A stretch of 64,000 nt of DNA from Fictibacillus phosphorivorans. Its GTDB lineage: Bacteria > Bacillota > Bacilli > Bacillales > Fictibacillaceae. Made by a program: the position numbers and the translations under genes. Positions 44,780-53,264 of the stretch are shown in pieces; the first letter of the stretch is position 1, and each line of letters starts with the position of its first letter. The stretch spans positions 496,001-560,000 of the forward strand of contig NZ_LRFC01000001.1 of assembly GCF_001619875.1 (NCBI RefSeq), in the 5' to 3' direction. Below the pieces are notes generated by a model. The model saw only the letters and a program-made list of their open reading frames with translations. It ran no database searches and had not been told where the DNA came from.

Positions 44780-45295
44780 ATGTCTAAAAACGCTATGATG
44801 TCCAAGGTTGAAAATGATCGAGTTCTCGTTCTTGAACGAGTCTTTGATGCACCGCGTAGCCAAGTATATAAGATGTTCAAAGAACCTGACTACCTCAAAC
44901 AATGGTGGGGTCCGAGAGGCTGGGAGCTGCCGATTTGCAACATGGAATTCAAGCCAGGTGGTTTTTATCATTATTGTATGAAGTGTATGGATCAAAACCA
45001 AGATGAATTTTATGGCATGGAATCTTGGGGGAAAGCCTTTTACAAGGAAATTGTTGAACCAGAAAAAATAGTCTATGTCGATTATTTTTCAGATGAAGAT
45101 GGCAACACGAATGACATCATGCCTGCTACACGTGTGACGGCTGATTTTGTTGAAATGGATGGTAAGACAAAACTAGTAAATCGTTGTGAATATGCTTCTG
45201 CCGAAGAGCTCAAAACGATATTGGATATGGGTGCGATTCAAGGAATTACCGAAACGTGGGATCGACTAGAAGAGCTGCTTAAGAAGCAAAAATAG
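44780..45295 (+). CDS. SRPBCC / AHSA1-domain protein
   Basis: 171 residues with the START-like pattern RVFDAPRSQVYKMFKEPDYLKQWWGPRGW, FKPGGFYHYCMKC and a C-terminal helix (GITETWDRLEELL). It is longer than its cousin at 22193 and not linked to an ArsR gene. Putative ligand-binding fold; function unknown. AGGAGG ribosome binding site. Confidence 0.85.
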   Translation: MSKNAMMSKVENDRVLVLERVFDAPRSQVYKMFKEPDYLKQWWGPRGWELPICNMEFKPGGFYHYCMKCMDQNQDEFYGMESWGKAFYKEIVEPEKIVYVDYFSDEDGNTNDIMPATRVTADFVEMDGKTKLVNRCEYASAEELKTILDMGAIQGITETWDRLEELLKKQK

Positions 45296-45311
45296 ATATA
45301 TTTGGATTCGG

Positions 45312-45341
45312 AGTACGCTATTTCATAAGCGTACTTTTTTT
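45312..45341 (+). terminator. Rho-independent terminator
   Basis: AGTACGCT / AGCGTACT, 8-nt loop, followed by seven T. Confidence 0.82.
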
Positions 45342-45468
45342 CTTTAACTCACACCCTTCCAAACGTATAGATAGAATGACCTAGCATTTTGTTACGTGGA
45401 CAAGGAAATTCTTTAAACTTGTCGAAAATTTAAAATGAGTGAGGTATATCCAGGAAGTAGGGAACGGT

Positions 45469-46710
45469 ATGTGGGAATCTATTCAAGACATGTGCTTGCA
45501 CGTGGTGTTTATTCTATTTACAATCCTAATCTATCAAGTCTTTTTTAATGAAAGAGAAGAGAAACAGAAGAACATACAATCAAAGTTTTTCCTATTTATG
45601 CTCATTATCTTAGTTTTTACAATGAGCCAGCCTGTCCTTTATTCTGACATCTATAAATATGATTTTAAAGCAGTAGCAATTATTCTATCCTTTTTATACG
45701 GAGGAAAAAGAGTAGGTTTCGCCGCCTTTTTAGCCCTGCTGATCACTGGTTATTTCACAGACCAAAGGCTGTTGGTCTTAGCCGGAAATTATACGGTGTT
45801 TTGTCTTTTACTGCTGCCAATAACGAGTTTGTTTCATCGGTACCGACTAAGAGGCAAAATTATTGTAATAAGTTTGTTTTATATGAGCATTCCGATTACA
45901 AGAGGGATTTCTCTACAGATAAAAGGGGATGACAGACAAACCATATTTGAACTAAGCTCATCTCTTATTGTTTTGGCCACTCTTATTGTGATTATCTATT
46001 TGATTGAGAACATGAACGAGCAGATAAAAATGAAACAAGAGCTGATCCGTGCGGAAAAATTAAATGTTGTCAGCCAGCTGGCGGCGTCCGTTGCCCACGA
46101 AATCCGTAATCCGATGACATCTGTTCGAGGATTTATGCAATTAATGCAAAAGGAAAATCTAACAACAGAACAGCAAATGTACATCAGGATCTCAATTGAG
46201 GAATTAGACCGAGCACAGGAAATCATCAATCAATATTTAGCTCTCGCAAAACCGCAAACCGAGCAGTATGAAGTGGTTGATTTATCTTCTGTCATTCAAC
46301 AATCCATTGACGTCATGCGGTCATACGCCATATTAAACAGCATACATATCACACAACAAGTGGAGTCGTCTCTTATCATTCATGGTCTTAAACTCGAAAT
46401 TCAGCAAGTGTTAATCAATGTGATAAAAAATGCGGTTGAAGCGATTAAAAGCGAAGGGGAAATTTGGATTACCGCTGCGAAACAATCTGCTGATTTCATA
46501 TCCATCCAAATCAAAGACAACGGTGTCGGCATGACCGATGCGCAGATCAAAAAACTAGGCAGCCCTTATTATTCTACTAAGGAAAAAGGAACCGGACTGG
46601 GATTAACGGTTTGTCACCAAATCGTAAAGCAGATGGGCGGACAGATCGTAATCGAGAGCGAACTTAATAAAGGAACTTGTTTTACAATTCATTTGCCAAC
46701 TGTTAAGTAA
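45469..46710 (+). CDS. Sensor histidine kinase, 5TMR-LYT type (KinB-like)
   Basis: 413 residues from the ATG at 45469; a GTG 30 bp upstream is possible. Five to six membrane segments form a 5TMR-LYT-type sensor in residues 1-185. The HisKA domain follows with SVAHEIRNPMTSVRGFMQLM and phospho-acceptor His210, then HATPase with INVIKNAVEAI (N box), IKDNGVGM (G1) and EKGTGLGLTVC (G2). No response regulator is adjacent, as is usual for KinA-E-type kinases feeding the sporulation phosphorelay. That role is an inference from domain plan. Confidence 0.87.
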   Translation: MWESIQDMCLHVVFILFTILIYQVFFNEREEKQKNIQSKFFLFMLIILVFTMSQPVLYSDIYKYDFKAVAIILSFLYGGKRVGFAAFLALLITGYFTDQRLLVLAGNYTVFCLLLLPITSLFHRYRLRGKIIVISLFYMSIPITRGISLQIKGDDRQTIFELSSSLIVLATLIVIIYLIENMNEQIKMKQELIRAEKLNVVSQLAASVAHEIRNPMTSVRGFMQLMQKENLTTEQQMYIRISIEELDRAQEIINQYLALAKPQTEQYEVVDLSSVIQQSIDVMRSYAILNSIHITQQVESSLIIHGLKLEIQQVLINVIKNAVEAIKSEGEIWITAAKQSADFISIQIKDNGVGMTDAQIKKLGSPYYSTKEKGTGLGLTVCHQIVKQMGGQIVIESELNKGTCFTIHLPTVK

Positions 46711-46846
46711 GAAAAAAGACAATTAGGGATTTTGGCAATTAATGACTTTGATTTTTGTTTTATCTCAAGGAAAACGTGCTGTTCTTTGCGGGGAGGATTG
46801 TGGAATAGCCTAGATAAAATGAAACTAAATTGACGAGGTGTATGAA

Positions 46847-47182
46847 GTGACAATAAAGAAGTTAGGGAAGTTAATTATTTTTGCAGGATTATTAATTAGC
46901 ATTACCTTCATCTTTCTTTTTTCATTTAGAGAATCAGAAGAATTTAAAGGGTTTCCTGTTCCGAAGACCGCTGAATTGACTGAGAAAAAGAGCAAATTAG
47001 AAAAATACAAATGGGATTCAGCTTCTGAGGAAAATGGACTTCCTTTAGGCTATCAATTTATGATTAAGCTTTGGGGATGGGAGAAAGTAGACCAAATGGG
47101 TGCCCTTACCACCTACGAGAAAAACGGAGAACAGGTTGGCGTCATATCATTAACGGATTATTTATCTCTAAGCATTGAATGA
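46847..47182 (+). CDS. Single-TM hypothetical protein
   Basis: 111 residues from the GTG at 46847 (GAGGTG upstream, which itself contains an in-frame GTG at 46838). One N-terminal membrane segment (LGKLIIFAGLLISITFIFLFSF), then a soluble extracytoplasmic part (GYQFMIKLWGWEKVDQMGAL). No family recognised. First of a series of small genes each followed by a hairpin repeat. Confidence 0.6.
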   Translation: MTIKKLGKLIIFAGLLISITFIFLFSFRESEEFKGFPVPKTAELTEKKSKLEKYKWDSASEENGLPLGYQFMIKLWGWEKVDQMGALTTYEKNGEQVGVISLTDYLSLSIE

Positions 47183-47233
47183 ACGTAGACGTTTAGAAAA
47201 AACGATAAGGTGTTTTTTGATTTCTTCTTTCGC

Positions 47234-47281
47234 AATTGGTCATTTCTTCAAGAAGGAGAAGTGCATTTTTTTATAGAAGTA
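47234..47281 (+). repeat. Hairpin repeat copy R2
   Basis: CATTTCTTCAAGAAGGAGAAGTG stem-loop (in two arms), seven T, then ATAGAAGTA. Lies directly after the gene ending at 47182. Confidence 0.75.
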
Positions 47282-47312
47282 CTTTTATCAAAAAAAGAAG
47301 AGAGAGAAAATT

Positions 47313-47639
47313 ATGCCTAGTATTATATTTAATATTGTCGGGAAGGAACAAAGAGGTGTCGAATTTGAGGAAAAGCTTTTTGAATACCTTTGTAGAAACG
47401 AAAGAAATTCGGAATTTGATTATAGCTTGTTACTTAATATTGATAAGTATACATATTCTCGCACCTTTAAAATTGATGAGGTTAAACAGTTATTAACTAT
47501 TTGTGAGGAGTTATATAAAAGATATAAGGATGAGTATGACTGGGAACACAATTGTGTACGAAAGGTATGTTTAAGATTATTAAAGTTATGTCACGAAGCT
47601 ATAGAGCAAAAGAAAGAAATAGAGGTAAAAGGCATTTAA
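47313..47639 (+). CDS. Small cytoplasmic hypothetical protein
   Basis: 108 residues, start with AGAGAGAAAATT before ATG. Helical and charged; begins MPSIIFNIVGKEQRGVEFE and contains a run of helices with ELYKRYKDEYDWEHN. Two histidines and two cysteines near the C-terminus (NCVRKVCLRLLKLCHEA). No family recognised. Confidence 0.6.
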   Translation: MPSIIFNIVGKEQRGVEFEEKLFEYLCRNERNSEFDYSLLLNIDKYTYSRTFKIDEVKQLLTICEELYKRYKDEYDWEHNCVRKVCLRLLKLCHEAIEQKKEIEVKGI

Positions 47640-47660
47640 CATTATGAAAAGCTGCAAAGG

Positions 47661-47716
47661 GTAATCTTCAACAATCGGGTGCGTTGATTAAATAAGGATT
47701 AACGCCTTTTTTATGG
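47661..47716 (+). repeat. Hairpin repeat copy R6
   Basis: ATCTTCAACAATCGGGTGCG lead, then GCGTTGATT / GGATTAACGC stem and a T tract. Same element family, different inner stem. Confidence 0.7.
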
Positions 47717-47787
47717 AAAACATTAAGCAAACGAGTAAGGTGGATTGGGAGTATTTAAAATTATTGGTATTTAAGAGGTGAGGCTAT

Positions 47788-48033
47788 GTGTATTTGGTAG
47801 GATTAGTAATCTACGCTTTCCCATTACTTTCAATTATGTTAGGTGGACTTGGTTATTTAATTTCTCGAAATGTTTATTTAATTCCAGGGGCATTATTAAA
47901 TGTTTCTTTAATTGCTACTTATACAGTGTTCAATTCATCGTTTTTGATGTGGGTGGTTATTTATACACTCTTATCCTATATCGCTGGACTTGCTGTTAAA
48001 ACTATTGTTTCAACTAGAAAACAAGAATCTTAG
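47788..48033 (+). CDS. Small membrane protein, DUF2651-like
   Basis: 81 residues, GTG start 6 bp after GAGGTGAGG. Three hydrophobic segments (YAFPLLSIMLGGLGYLI, YLIPGALLNVSLIATYTVF, LMWVVIYTLLSYIAGLAV) and a basic tail. Resembles the DUF2651 small membrane family of Bacillus, with moderate confidence. Function unknown. Confidence 0.6.
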   Translation: MYLVGLVIYAFPLLSIMLGGLGYLISRNVYLIPGALLNVSLIATYTVFNSSFLMWVVIYTLLSYIAGLAVKTIVSTRKQES

Positions 48034-48131
48034 CCTAATTAATATTTATATACACCTTTTGCAGCAATTTGGGCGTTTTTTTAAGAATGAGATATTAATA
48101 TTTTATTGAATTTTACTAAGGATGTGGATTT

Positions 48132-48287
48132 TTGAAGGGTATACTATTAGCAATTTTAGGTGCTATTGTTGGTTGGTTGCTTTGGGGATTATTTACAAAA
48201 GATTTCGAAACAGATTCCCTTCTTTTGCTCATCTTTGGCATTTTTATAGGACATAGTATTGGAAAAAAGGAAGTCTCTTCTACATAG
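48132..48287 (+). CDS. 51-aa two-TM membrane protein
   Basis: TTG start after AAGGATG. Two hydrophobic segments, GILLAILGAIVGWLLWGLF and LLLLIFGIFIGHSIG, separated by TKDFETDS. Followed by a partial hairpin repeat (AATTATCGGGTGCATAAG at 48307). No family recognised. Confidence 0.5.
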   Translation: MKGILLAILGAIVGWLLWGLFTKDFETDSLLLLIFGIFIGHSIGKKEVSST

Positions 48288-48347
48288 AGAAGCAAATTTT
48301 CTATTTTCAATTATCGGGTGCATAAGAAGAAATGGAGATATATAAAT

Positions 48348-48536
48348 ATGAAAAAACATTGTTGTGAGGATATGGCTTATCATGCAAATTTTAAATGCGA
48401 TATACATAATACTTCTTTTGAATGTCCCGACAAACTCATCATTTTTAATGATAAGGACTATGGATTAATAATTCATGATGGAGGAACCTCAAGTATCGGC
48501 ATAGATTTTTGTCCATGGTGTGGTACGAAACTATAA
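48348..48536 (+). CDS. Small Cys-rich protein (DUF6980-like)
   Basis: 62 residues from the ATG at 48348 (GGAGATATA upstream). Five of the six cysteines lie in KHCCEDM, FKCDIH and FECPD, and the chain ends FCPWCGTKL, a zinc-ribbon-like knuckle. The pattern matches a family of very small Bacillus proteins that ends in CPWCG; I recall it as DUF6980, unverified. Function unknown. Confidence 0.65.
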   Translation: MKKHCCEDMAYHANFKCDIHNTSFECPDKLIIFNDKDYGLIIHDGGTSSIGIDFCPWCGTKL

Positions 48537-48559
48537 ATTTGTGATACTTTCTTTTTTAC

Positions 48560-48611
48560 TATTGGGTGCATTTCTTTCAAGAAGGAGATGCGCTCTATTT
48601 TATTGAAGTAA
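48560..48611 (+). repeat. Hairpin repeat copy R3 (best copy)
   Basis: ATTGGGTGCATTTCTTTCAA followed by GAAGGAGATGCGC, a T-rich run and TTGAAGTA. GTGCATTTCTT pairs with AAGGAGATGCGC. It separates the Cys-rich gene from the NUDIX gene. Confidence 0.75.
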
Positions 48612-48657
48612 AGGCATGTTGATGGAGTTCGAAACTATATTTAAAGGAGATTGCTTT

Positions 48658-49098
48658 ATGTTCGTAGTAAATGTAGAAGGTGCTATACACCGAAAAGATA
48701 AATGGCTTTTAATCCTTAGAAGTAAAAAGGAAGAGCACGCTGGTGGGTCACTTTCACTAGTTGGTGGAAAGTGTGAGGTTGAAGGTGTTTCTTCTGATAT
48801 TCTTGAAAGGACTTTAAAAAGAGAAATTCTTGAAGAAGTAGGGACCGAAGTTGCAGATCTAAAATATGTAAATAGTTCTTCCTTTGTCACTGAATCAGGG
48901 ATAAATGTCATTGATATTGTTTTTCTTTGTCACTATAAATCGGGTGAACCTTATGCAAAAAGCAGAGAAGAGGTAGATGATGTTATTTGGATGACTACTA
49001 CTGAGATTCTAACACATACAAAATTACCTGCATTTTTAAAGGAAAACATCAGAATAGCAGATAAAATGCTGCAAGATAGTATGTATTTGAAATATTAA
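48658..49098 (+). CDS. NUDIX hydrolase
   Basis: 146 residues from the ATG at 48658 (AAAGGAGATTGC upstream); the frame extends left without a signal. The NUDIX box reads GGKCEVEGVSSDILERTLKR then EILEEVG, with a slightly longer loop than GX5EX7REUXEEXGU. It hydrolyses a nucleoside diphosphate linked to another group; probably house-cleaning. Substrate unknown. Confidence 0.83.
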   Translation: MFVVNVEGAIHRKDKWLLILRSKKEEHAGGSLSLVGGKCEVEGVSSDILERTLKREILEEVGTEVADLKYVNSSSFVTESGINVIDIVFLCHYKSGEPYAKSREEVDDVIWMTTTEILTHTKLPAFLKENIRIADKMLQDSMYLKY

Positions 49099-49138
49099 TA
49101 GTACGTCATTATTGATGAGGGATTTAGAATAGGTTCTG

Positions 49139-49186
49139 ATTCAACAATCAGGTGCATTGATCTAAAAAGGTTAATGCTTTTTTATG
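49139..49186 (+). repeat. Hairpin repeat copy R7
   Basis: ATTCAACAATCAGGTGCATT lead, stem GCATTGATC / GGTTAATGC and TTTTTT; closest to copy R6. Confidence 0.7.
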
Positions 49187-49257
49187 AACTCATAAACAAA
49201 CGTGCAGTTTAGATAATAAGAAATTAGTAAAATTGAGGGGTTTGCAGAGGAATCTAT

Positions 49258-49491
49258 ATGACTATTTTAATGATTATATTAGCCGTTTTTTCTTTTTTGG
49301 GTTTGATCTATTTTTCAGTTAAAGATAAGGAGTTTTATCAAGATGAAACGAATGTGGATCCTGGGAGTATTTTAGGGGAAATATTGATGTCTATCATTAA
49401 TCTACTACCGTGGTATTTAAAGAAACTATCTTTGATGTTACTTTTTTTAGGGTTATGCGTTCTATGTGTGTGTTACTTTATTTATGAGTAA
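49258..49491 (+). CDS. Small two-TM membrane protein
   Basis: 77 residues. N-terminal segment MTILMIILAVFSFLGLIYFS and C-terminal segment LMLLFLGLCVLCVCYFIY flank a polar linker (KDKEFYQDETNVDPGS). Weak ribosome binding site. No family recognised. Confidence 0.5.
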   Translation: MTILMIILAVFSFLGLIYFSVKDKEFYQDETNVDPGSILGEILMSIINLLPWYLKKLSLMLLFLGLCVLCVCYFIYE

Positions 49492-49550
49492 AGGATTCAT
49501 TTTGGGAGTTCTTTTTCGAAATAAAGCAATAAGTCAAACGACCAGAAAAA

Positions 49551-49600
49551 ACAAACTGCACCCCAATTGCTAAACACCATTAATAGGAGGTGCAGTTTGT
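49551..49600 (-). terminator. Long-loop terminator after the mscS-like gene
   Basis: Perfect 12-bp stem ACAAACTGCACC / GGTGCAGTTTGT with a 26-nt loop; on the minus strand it is followed by six T. Confidence 0.65.
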
Positions 49601-49622
49601 CATGTCATTTACATATCCTCTA

Positions 49623-50465
49623 TTAACCCTGAGGATCAAAACTCTTCTTGTTCTCGAATTCTCCGCTTTCTGCCATCATCAAGTTATTCAAATACGCTGC
49701 CATTGCTAGCTCATATCTTACTTTTTTGCTTGCATCTACAAAATTTGCTTCCTTCACTAAACCTGAAAGAGAATATCGGTGACCTCTATAATCTACATTC
49801 AATTCGGTAATCTGGTTGAATTTAAAACCTTCAACGGGCGCTCCGTGAAAATCTTTTAATAGAAATTCCTCGTATTTCTCATTGCATGTTCTTGCTACTT
49901 CTTCCATCACCTTAAACGCTACGTCCGGGTTTTGCCTATAGTTGAGGATAAGGCTTTCGTTTACTCTGCGCATCCCTCGGTTCCCGTTCTGAAGTTCTGT
50001 AATATTGCTATAAGAGACCGTGTAGACATAACCGTCATACTGGCGAATCTTCAGGTGACGCATACTGATCTCCTCAATCTTTCCTTGTCTATTGCCATTG
50101 ATGATGACATAATCACCAAGATGAATCTGGCGCTCAAACAGATAGGCAAGCCCCATAATATAATCACGGATAATATGTTGGAAAATTAGTGCGAGGGCAC
50201 CAGCCACAACGACTGATCCCGTAACAAGCCTCGTTAGGTCGAAGAAATGGCTAAGGACATAGATGAAAAAGAACACAAGTCCAAGCCCTTTAAGAACCTG
50301 GTTGGAAAAATGCATCAACGTTTGTTCCCGGTTTTCATCCAAGAAACTGGTCTTGTCAAAGAAAAGCTGAATGGATTTACGAATAAAATAGGCTGTCACT
50401 ATAATCAGCACAGCCACTGTTAAAATCTTAACCGGTAACTGCTGAAACAAATCTAAGTTAAACAT
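49623..50465 (-). CDS. MscS-family mechanosensitive channel
   Basis: 280 residues. Three N-terminal membrane segments, then the pore-like helix LVTGSVVVAGALALIFQHIIRD and the MscS beta domain (LFERQIHLGDYVIINGNRQG, KIEEISMRHLKIR). The C-terminal domain is shorter than in E. coli MscS. The channel opens under membrane tension and releases solutes in hypo-osmotic shock. Monocistronic. Confidence 0.88.
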   Translation of the reverse strand: MFNLDLFQQLPVKILTVAVLIIVTAYFIRKSIQLFFDKTSFLDENREQTLMHFSNQVLKGLGLVFFFIYVLSHFFDLTRLVTGSVVVAGALALIFQHIIRDYIMGLAYLFERQIHLGDYVIINGNRQGKIEEISMRHLKIRQYDGYVYTVSYSNITELQNGNRGMRRVNESLILNYRQNPDVAFKVMEEVARTCNEKYEEFLLKDFHGAPVEGFKFNQITELNVDYRGHRYSLSGLVKEANFVDASKKVRYELAMAAYLNNLMMAESGEFENKKSFDPQG

Positions 50466-50660
50466 GCGATCAACTCCATATTTTGCTGCCTGTTATGTAA
50501 TCTAGCAAATCATGCTGCTGAAAGGATTTTAAAAGATAAAGAGAAAAAGGTCAATGATCTTCTAATGAAGATTGCTATACTCATTGTTCCCATGTTCTTA
50601 TGTCCTAAAGCTTATGTTTACGATTAATACTGCTTAAATTGCTGTTTTTTAAAGGAGAAT
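50466..50660. other. Intergenic, no gene seen
   Basis: About 195 bp; probable promoter of the mscS-like gene. No repeat found. Confidence 0.3.
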
Positions 50661-50694
50661 AAACAAGCAGCCACCCAACGGGTAGCTGCTTGTT
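50661..50694 (-). terminator. Terminator after the CGTase pseudogene
   Basis: AAACAAGCAGC(CA)CCC / GGGTAGCTGCTTGTTT. Confidence 0.8.
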
Positions 50695-50696
50695 TG

Positions 50697-52721
50697 TTAG
50701 TTTTGCCAATTACTAATCGTAGTTCCAGGGCCTGAAGAAGGAGTGGTGAATGTATGATTCGTTCCACTTTCCCAAACTACATTTCCTGCAGCATCTTTCT
50801 TAATGAATTTAAACTCAATCGCTCTACCAGAAGGAACACTTATGTCATAGTACCATGTTGGGTAGGCTGCGATAATTTGATTGTAGAAAGGTCCAATCGA
50901 ACGCAGAAATCGTACCACCAGAAACGGTAACAGAACCACCTGTTAGGAGCCCCGTTAATTGATCTGTATAAGTCCCAGCCGGGAGGGAGGTAGCAGCACC
51001 AGAAACATTATAGGTAGCGGTCGTACTCTTGTTCATCGCGACCAAAACGATATCGTTCCCGAACTGTCTTTCATACACATATACATCATTGTTGATCCAA
51101 CGCTGTTTCGTTTTTCCAAACCCGAGTGCCTGATTGGTTTTGCGAAGTGTTGAAAGCTTTTTGATGATCTGATAAGCCTTTGTCGTCTGGCTGAATGATG
51201 TCATCTTGCCTCGATTGTTTGGATCCCCATTGCCCGTTAAGTACTGCTCCGTACCATAGTAGATGTTCGGAACACCGCGTGATGTGAGCATAACCGTAAG
51301 AGCAAGATCTGTCTTCTTCGTATCTGCGCCAATCGTATGGAAACGGTCCATGTCATGATTATCAAGGAATGTGACTTGATCGATCGGCTGTTCATACTTC
51401 GTTTCAGTCTCAGAAATCATTCTGTCAAAACCATACCAGCTGTCAGAATTGTTACGAAGCACTTGACGCAATTCTTGGCCGTAACGGAAATCTAAGAGTG
51501 ACATCCCGTATTTATTCGCAAAGTCATAATAGTTCTGATCTACTTCATTTTCACCTAAGAACCATTCGCCGAACGTAAAGACAGGCTGATGAGAGTTGAT
51601 GGTTTCCATAAATGTTTTTTGCCAGCCGAACGGCATATGTTTGCTGTGTTCCAGTTTCCGAGTTCTTCCGTGTTTCCTACGGCCGGGCTCGTATAAGCGT
51701 TATTAATTAAGAAGCGTACGGAACTTTGAGACCCCGATAAAAGATCAATCGGTCCGTATCCGGCACTAGCCGTACCCGAAGAATTGGTAACCGTAACTTG
51801 ATAGCTTCCAGCAGTAGCAGCAGGAACCGTGACCTTAATTTCATCATTGCTCCAAAATTGCACCGCTGCATTGGCTGTCCCGATTTTTACTGAACCTGTT
51901 GCTGATCCGAACGCATCACCGTTAATCGTTAGCGTATTGCCTGGTTTCGCTTGGACGGGACCGACCTGGCCGATAACAGGACTAGAACTGCTTCCGTTAT
52001 ACCCATAAACTGCTGCTTCTCCTACATGGTGGTTAAAGTCAGCTAAGTCATAAAGATTTCGATAAATGCCATCTTCTATAGAGGAGAAGTTCGTCCCTTT
52101 ATTGTGATGAAACAGTCCTTTCGTGTCATTTGTATACCCACCGACAAGTGTCCCATTATCATAAAGTTTGCCGTTCTCCATATAACTTGGAGTATCTTCG
52201 GAAGCGGGTGATGTATGGTTTGGCGCAAAGTCGATAATCACTTTAATGCCTTTAGCATGTGCTGTGTTAACCAAGTTCTGAAAATCTGTCATGCTTCCGA
52301 AATAAGGATTCGTTTTCTTGAAATCTCTGCCCCAGTAACCATGATAAGCCGTTGTTCCGGCGGCATCATTTAAAACAGTGTAAACATTTTCAACAGGCTG
52401 AGAAATCCAAAGCGCAGTTACACCCATATTGGTCAAATAACCATCATTGATTTTATTGATTATTCCTTGCCAGTCACCACCGCAATACTTACGCAGATTG
52501 GAACAATCACTGCTAAACAGATTGCCGGTCGGATTGTTTGCGGCATTACCATCTGAGAAACGATCAGTCATGATCTGATAAATGACATCTTGACCATAGT
52601 TGATCTTGTTGAAACTAGCAGCTTCAGCTATTTGTTGGTTGTCCTCGAAAGGGAGTTTCGAGAACGCTAGAGACAAACTAAGTGCAGCTGAGACCAATAA
52701 GCTTTTTTTCATACGTATCAT
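50697..52721 (-). pseudogene. Cyclodextrin glucanotransferase gene with internal blocks out of order
   Basis: Reads on the minus strand as a secreted CGTase-type GH13 protein: signal peptide ([19 protein letters not shown]), then [26 protein letters not shown] and [12 protein letters not shown] up to DLADFNHH (to about 52026). It then jumps to the IPT domain ([20 protein letters not shown]) and the start of the CBM20 starch-binding domain ([10 protein letters not shown], to about 51643). Next comes the second half of the catalytic domain out of frame ([26 protein letters not shown]) with domain C, to about 50900. Finally, again out of frame, the end of CBM20 ([21 protein letters not shown]). 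The expected GIRVDA segment with the catalytic nucleophile Asp is missing. Total length is close to a normal CGTase. Not functional as written; misassembly must be excluded. Confidence 0.85.
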
Positions 52722-52741
52722 TCACTCCTTTAAAATATAAA

Positions 52742-52773
52742 AAACCCCGCTATTCATAAATGAATAACGGGGT
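52742..52773 (-). terminator. Terminator-like hairpin in the CGTase leader
   Basis: AACCCCG(C/T)TATTCAT / ATGAATA(A/G)CGGGGTT. On the minus strand it is followed by TTTTTTATATTTT and lies between promoter and ribosome binding site. Either an attenuator or the terminator of a lost upstream gene. Confidence 0.75.
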
Positions 52774-52835
52774 TGTCTGTAAAAGAACATTGCCCTCAAA
52801 TTTTTTCACCTTATAGTGCGCGCTCTATTACATTT

Positions 52836-52864
52836 AATTATTCAAAAAATGTAAGCGTTGTCAA
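52836..52864 (-). promoter_or_regulatory. Sigma-A promoter of the CGTase gene overlapped by a cre site
   Basis: On the minus strand TTGACA (52859-52864), 17 bp, ATAATT (52836-52841). TGTAAGCGTTGTCA at 52850-52863 fits the CcpA cre consensus and covers the -35, predicting catabolite repression as for amylases. Confidence 0.75.
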
Positions 52865-52929
52865 TTTGAAAATAGGCTTACGAAACGCCAACCCTTGATC
52901 AATAAGGGTTACGGAAAAGAAGTGAAAAT

Positions 52930-52965
52930 AGTACTCTTCAAGAAGAAGAAGTGCTTTTTTTATTA
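52930..52965 (+). repeat. Hairpin repeat copy R4 (degenerate)
   Basis: TACTCTTCAAGAAGAAGAAG then TGC and seven T. No gene directly upstream on this strand. Confidence 0.55.
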
Positions 52966-52971
52966 GACAAA

Positions 52972-53014
52972 AACCCGAACAAGAGACTTTTTTTAAGAGT
53001 CTTTTATTCGGGTT
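52972..53014 (-). terminator. Terminator of the yoaS-yozG operon
   Basis: AACCCGAA...GAGACTT / AAGAGTC...ATTCGGGTT, long stem, T-rich on the minus strand. Confidence 0.75.
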
Positions 53015-53033
53015 ACAATTTGTGTTTTAATTA

Positions 53034-53255
53034 TTAAATTCCTTCTTCTTCGTCAGGTGTATACTCCAAAAGATCCCCTGGTTGGCAGTCTAATGCCTTA
53101 CAAATAGCGTCTAGAGTAGTAAGTCGGATGGCTTTTGCCTTTCCGTTTTTTAATATAGAAAGGTTAGCCATCGTTATTCCGACCCTTTCAGATAGTTCGG
53201 TTACACTCATCTTTCTTTTAGCCAACATCACGTCAATGTTAATAATAATAGCCAT
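53034..53255 (-). CDS. yozG: XRE-family regulator, YozG-like
   Basis: 73 residues, almost only a helix-turn-helix: INIDVMLAKRKMSVTELSER, VGITMANLSILKNGKAKAIR, LDAICKALDCQPGDLLEY. Matches the YozG type of very small Cro/CI regulators that sit next to DUF2975 membrane proteins. It is second in the operon, 9 bp after the DUF2975 gene. Probably represses its own operon. Confidence 0.8.
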   Translation of the reverse strand: MAIIINIDVMLAKRKMSVTELSERVGITMANLSILKNGKAKAIRLTTLDAICKALDCQPGDLLEYTPDEEEGI

Positions 53256-53264
53256 ATCCTCACC

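Noticed and set aside
47236-47496. 86-aa ORF overlapping the gene at 47313
   Set aside because: Starts inside the hairpin repeat with no ribosome binding site; the frame at 47313 has better signals.
46847-49491. Calling the small-gene array an integron
   Set aside because: No integrase, no attI and no conserved recombination core identified; reported only as a cassette-like pattern.
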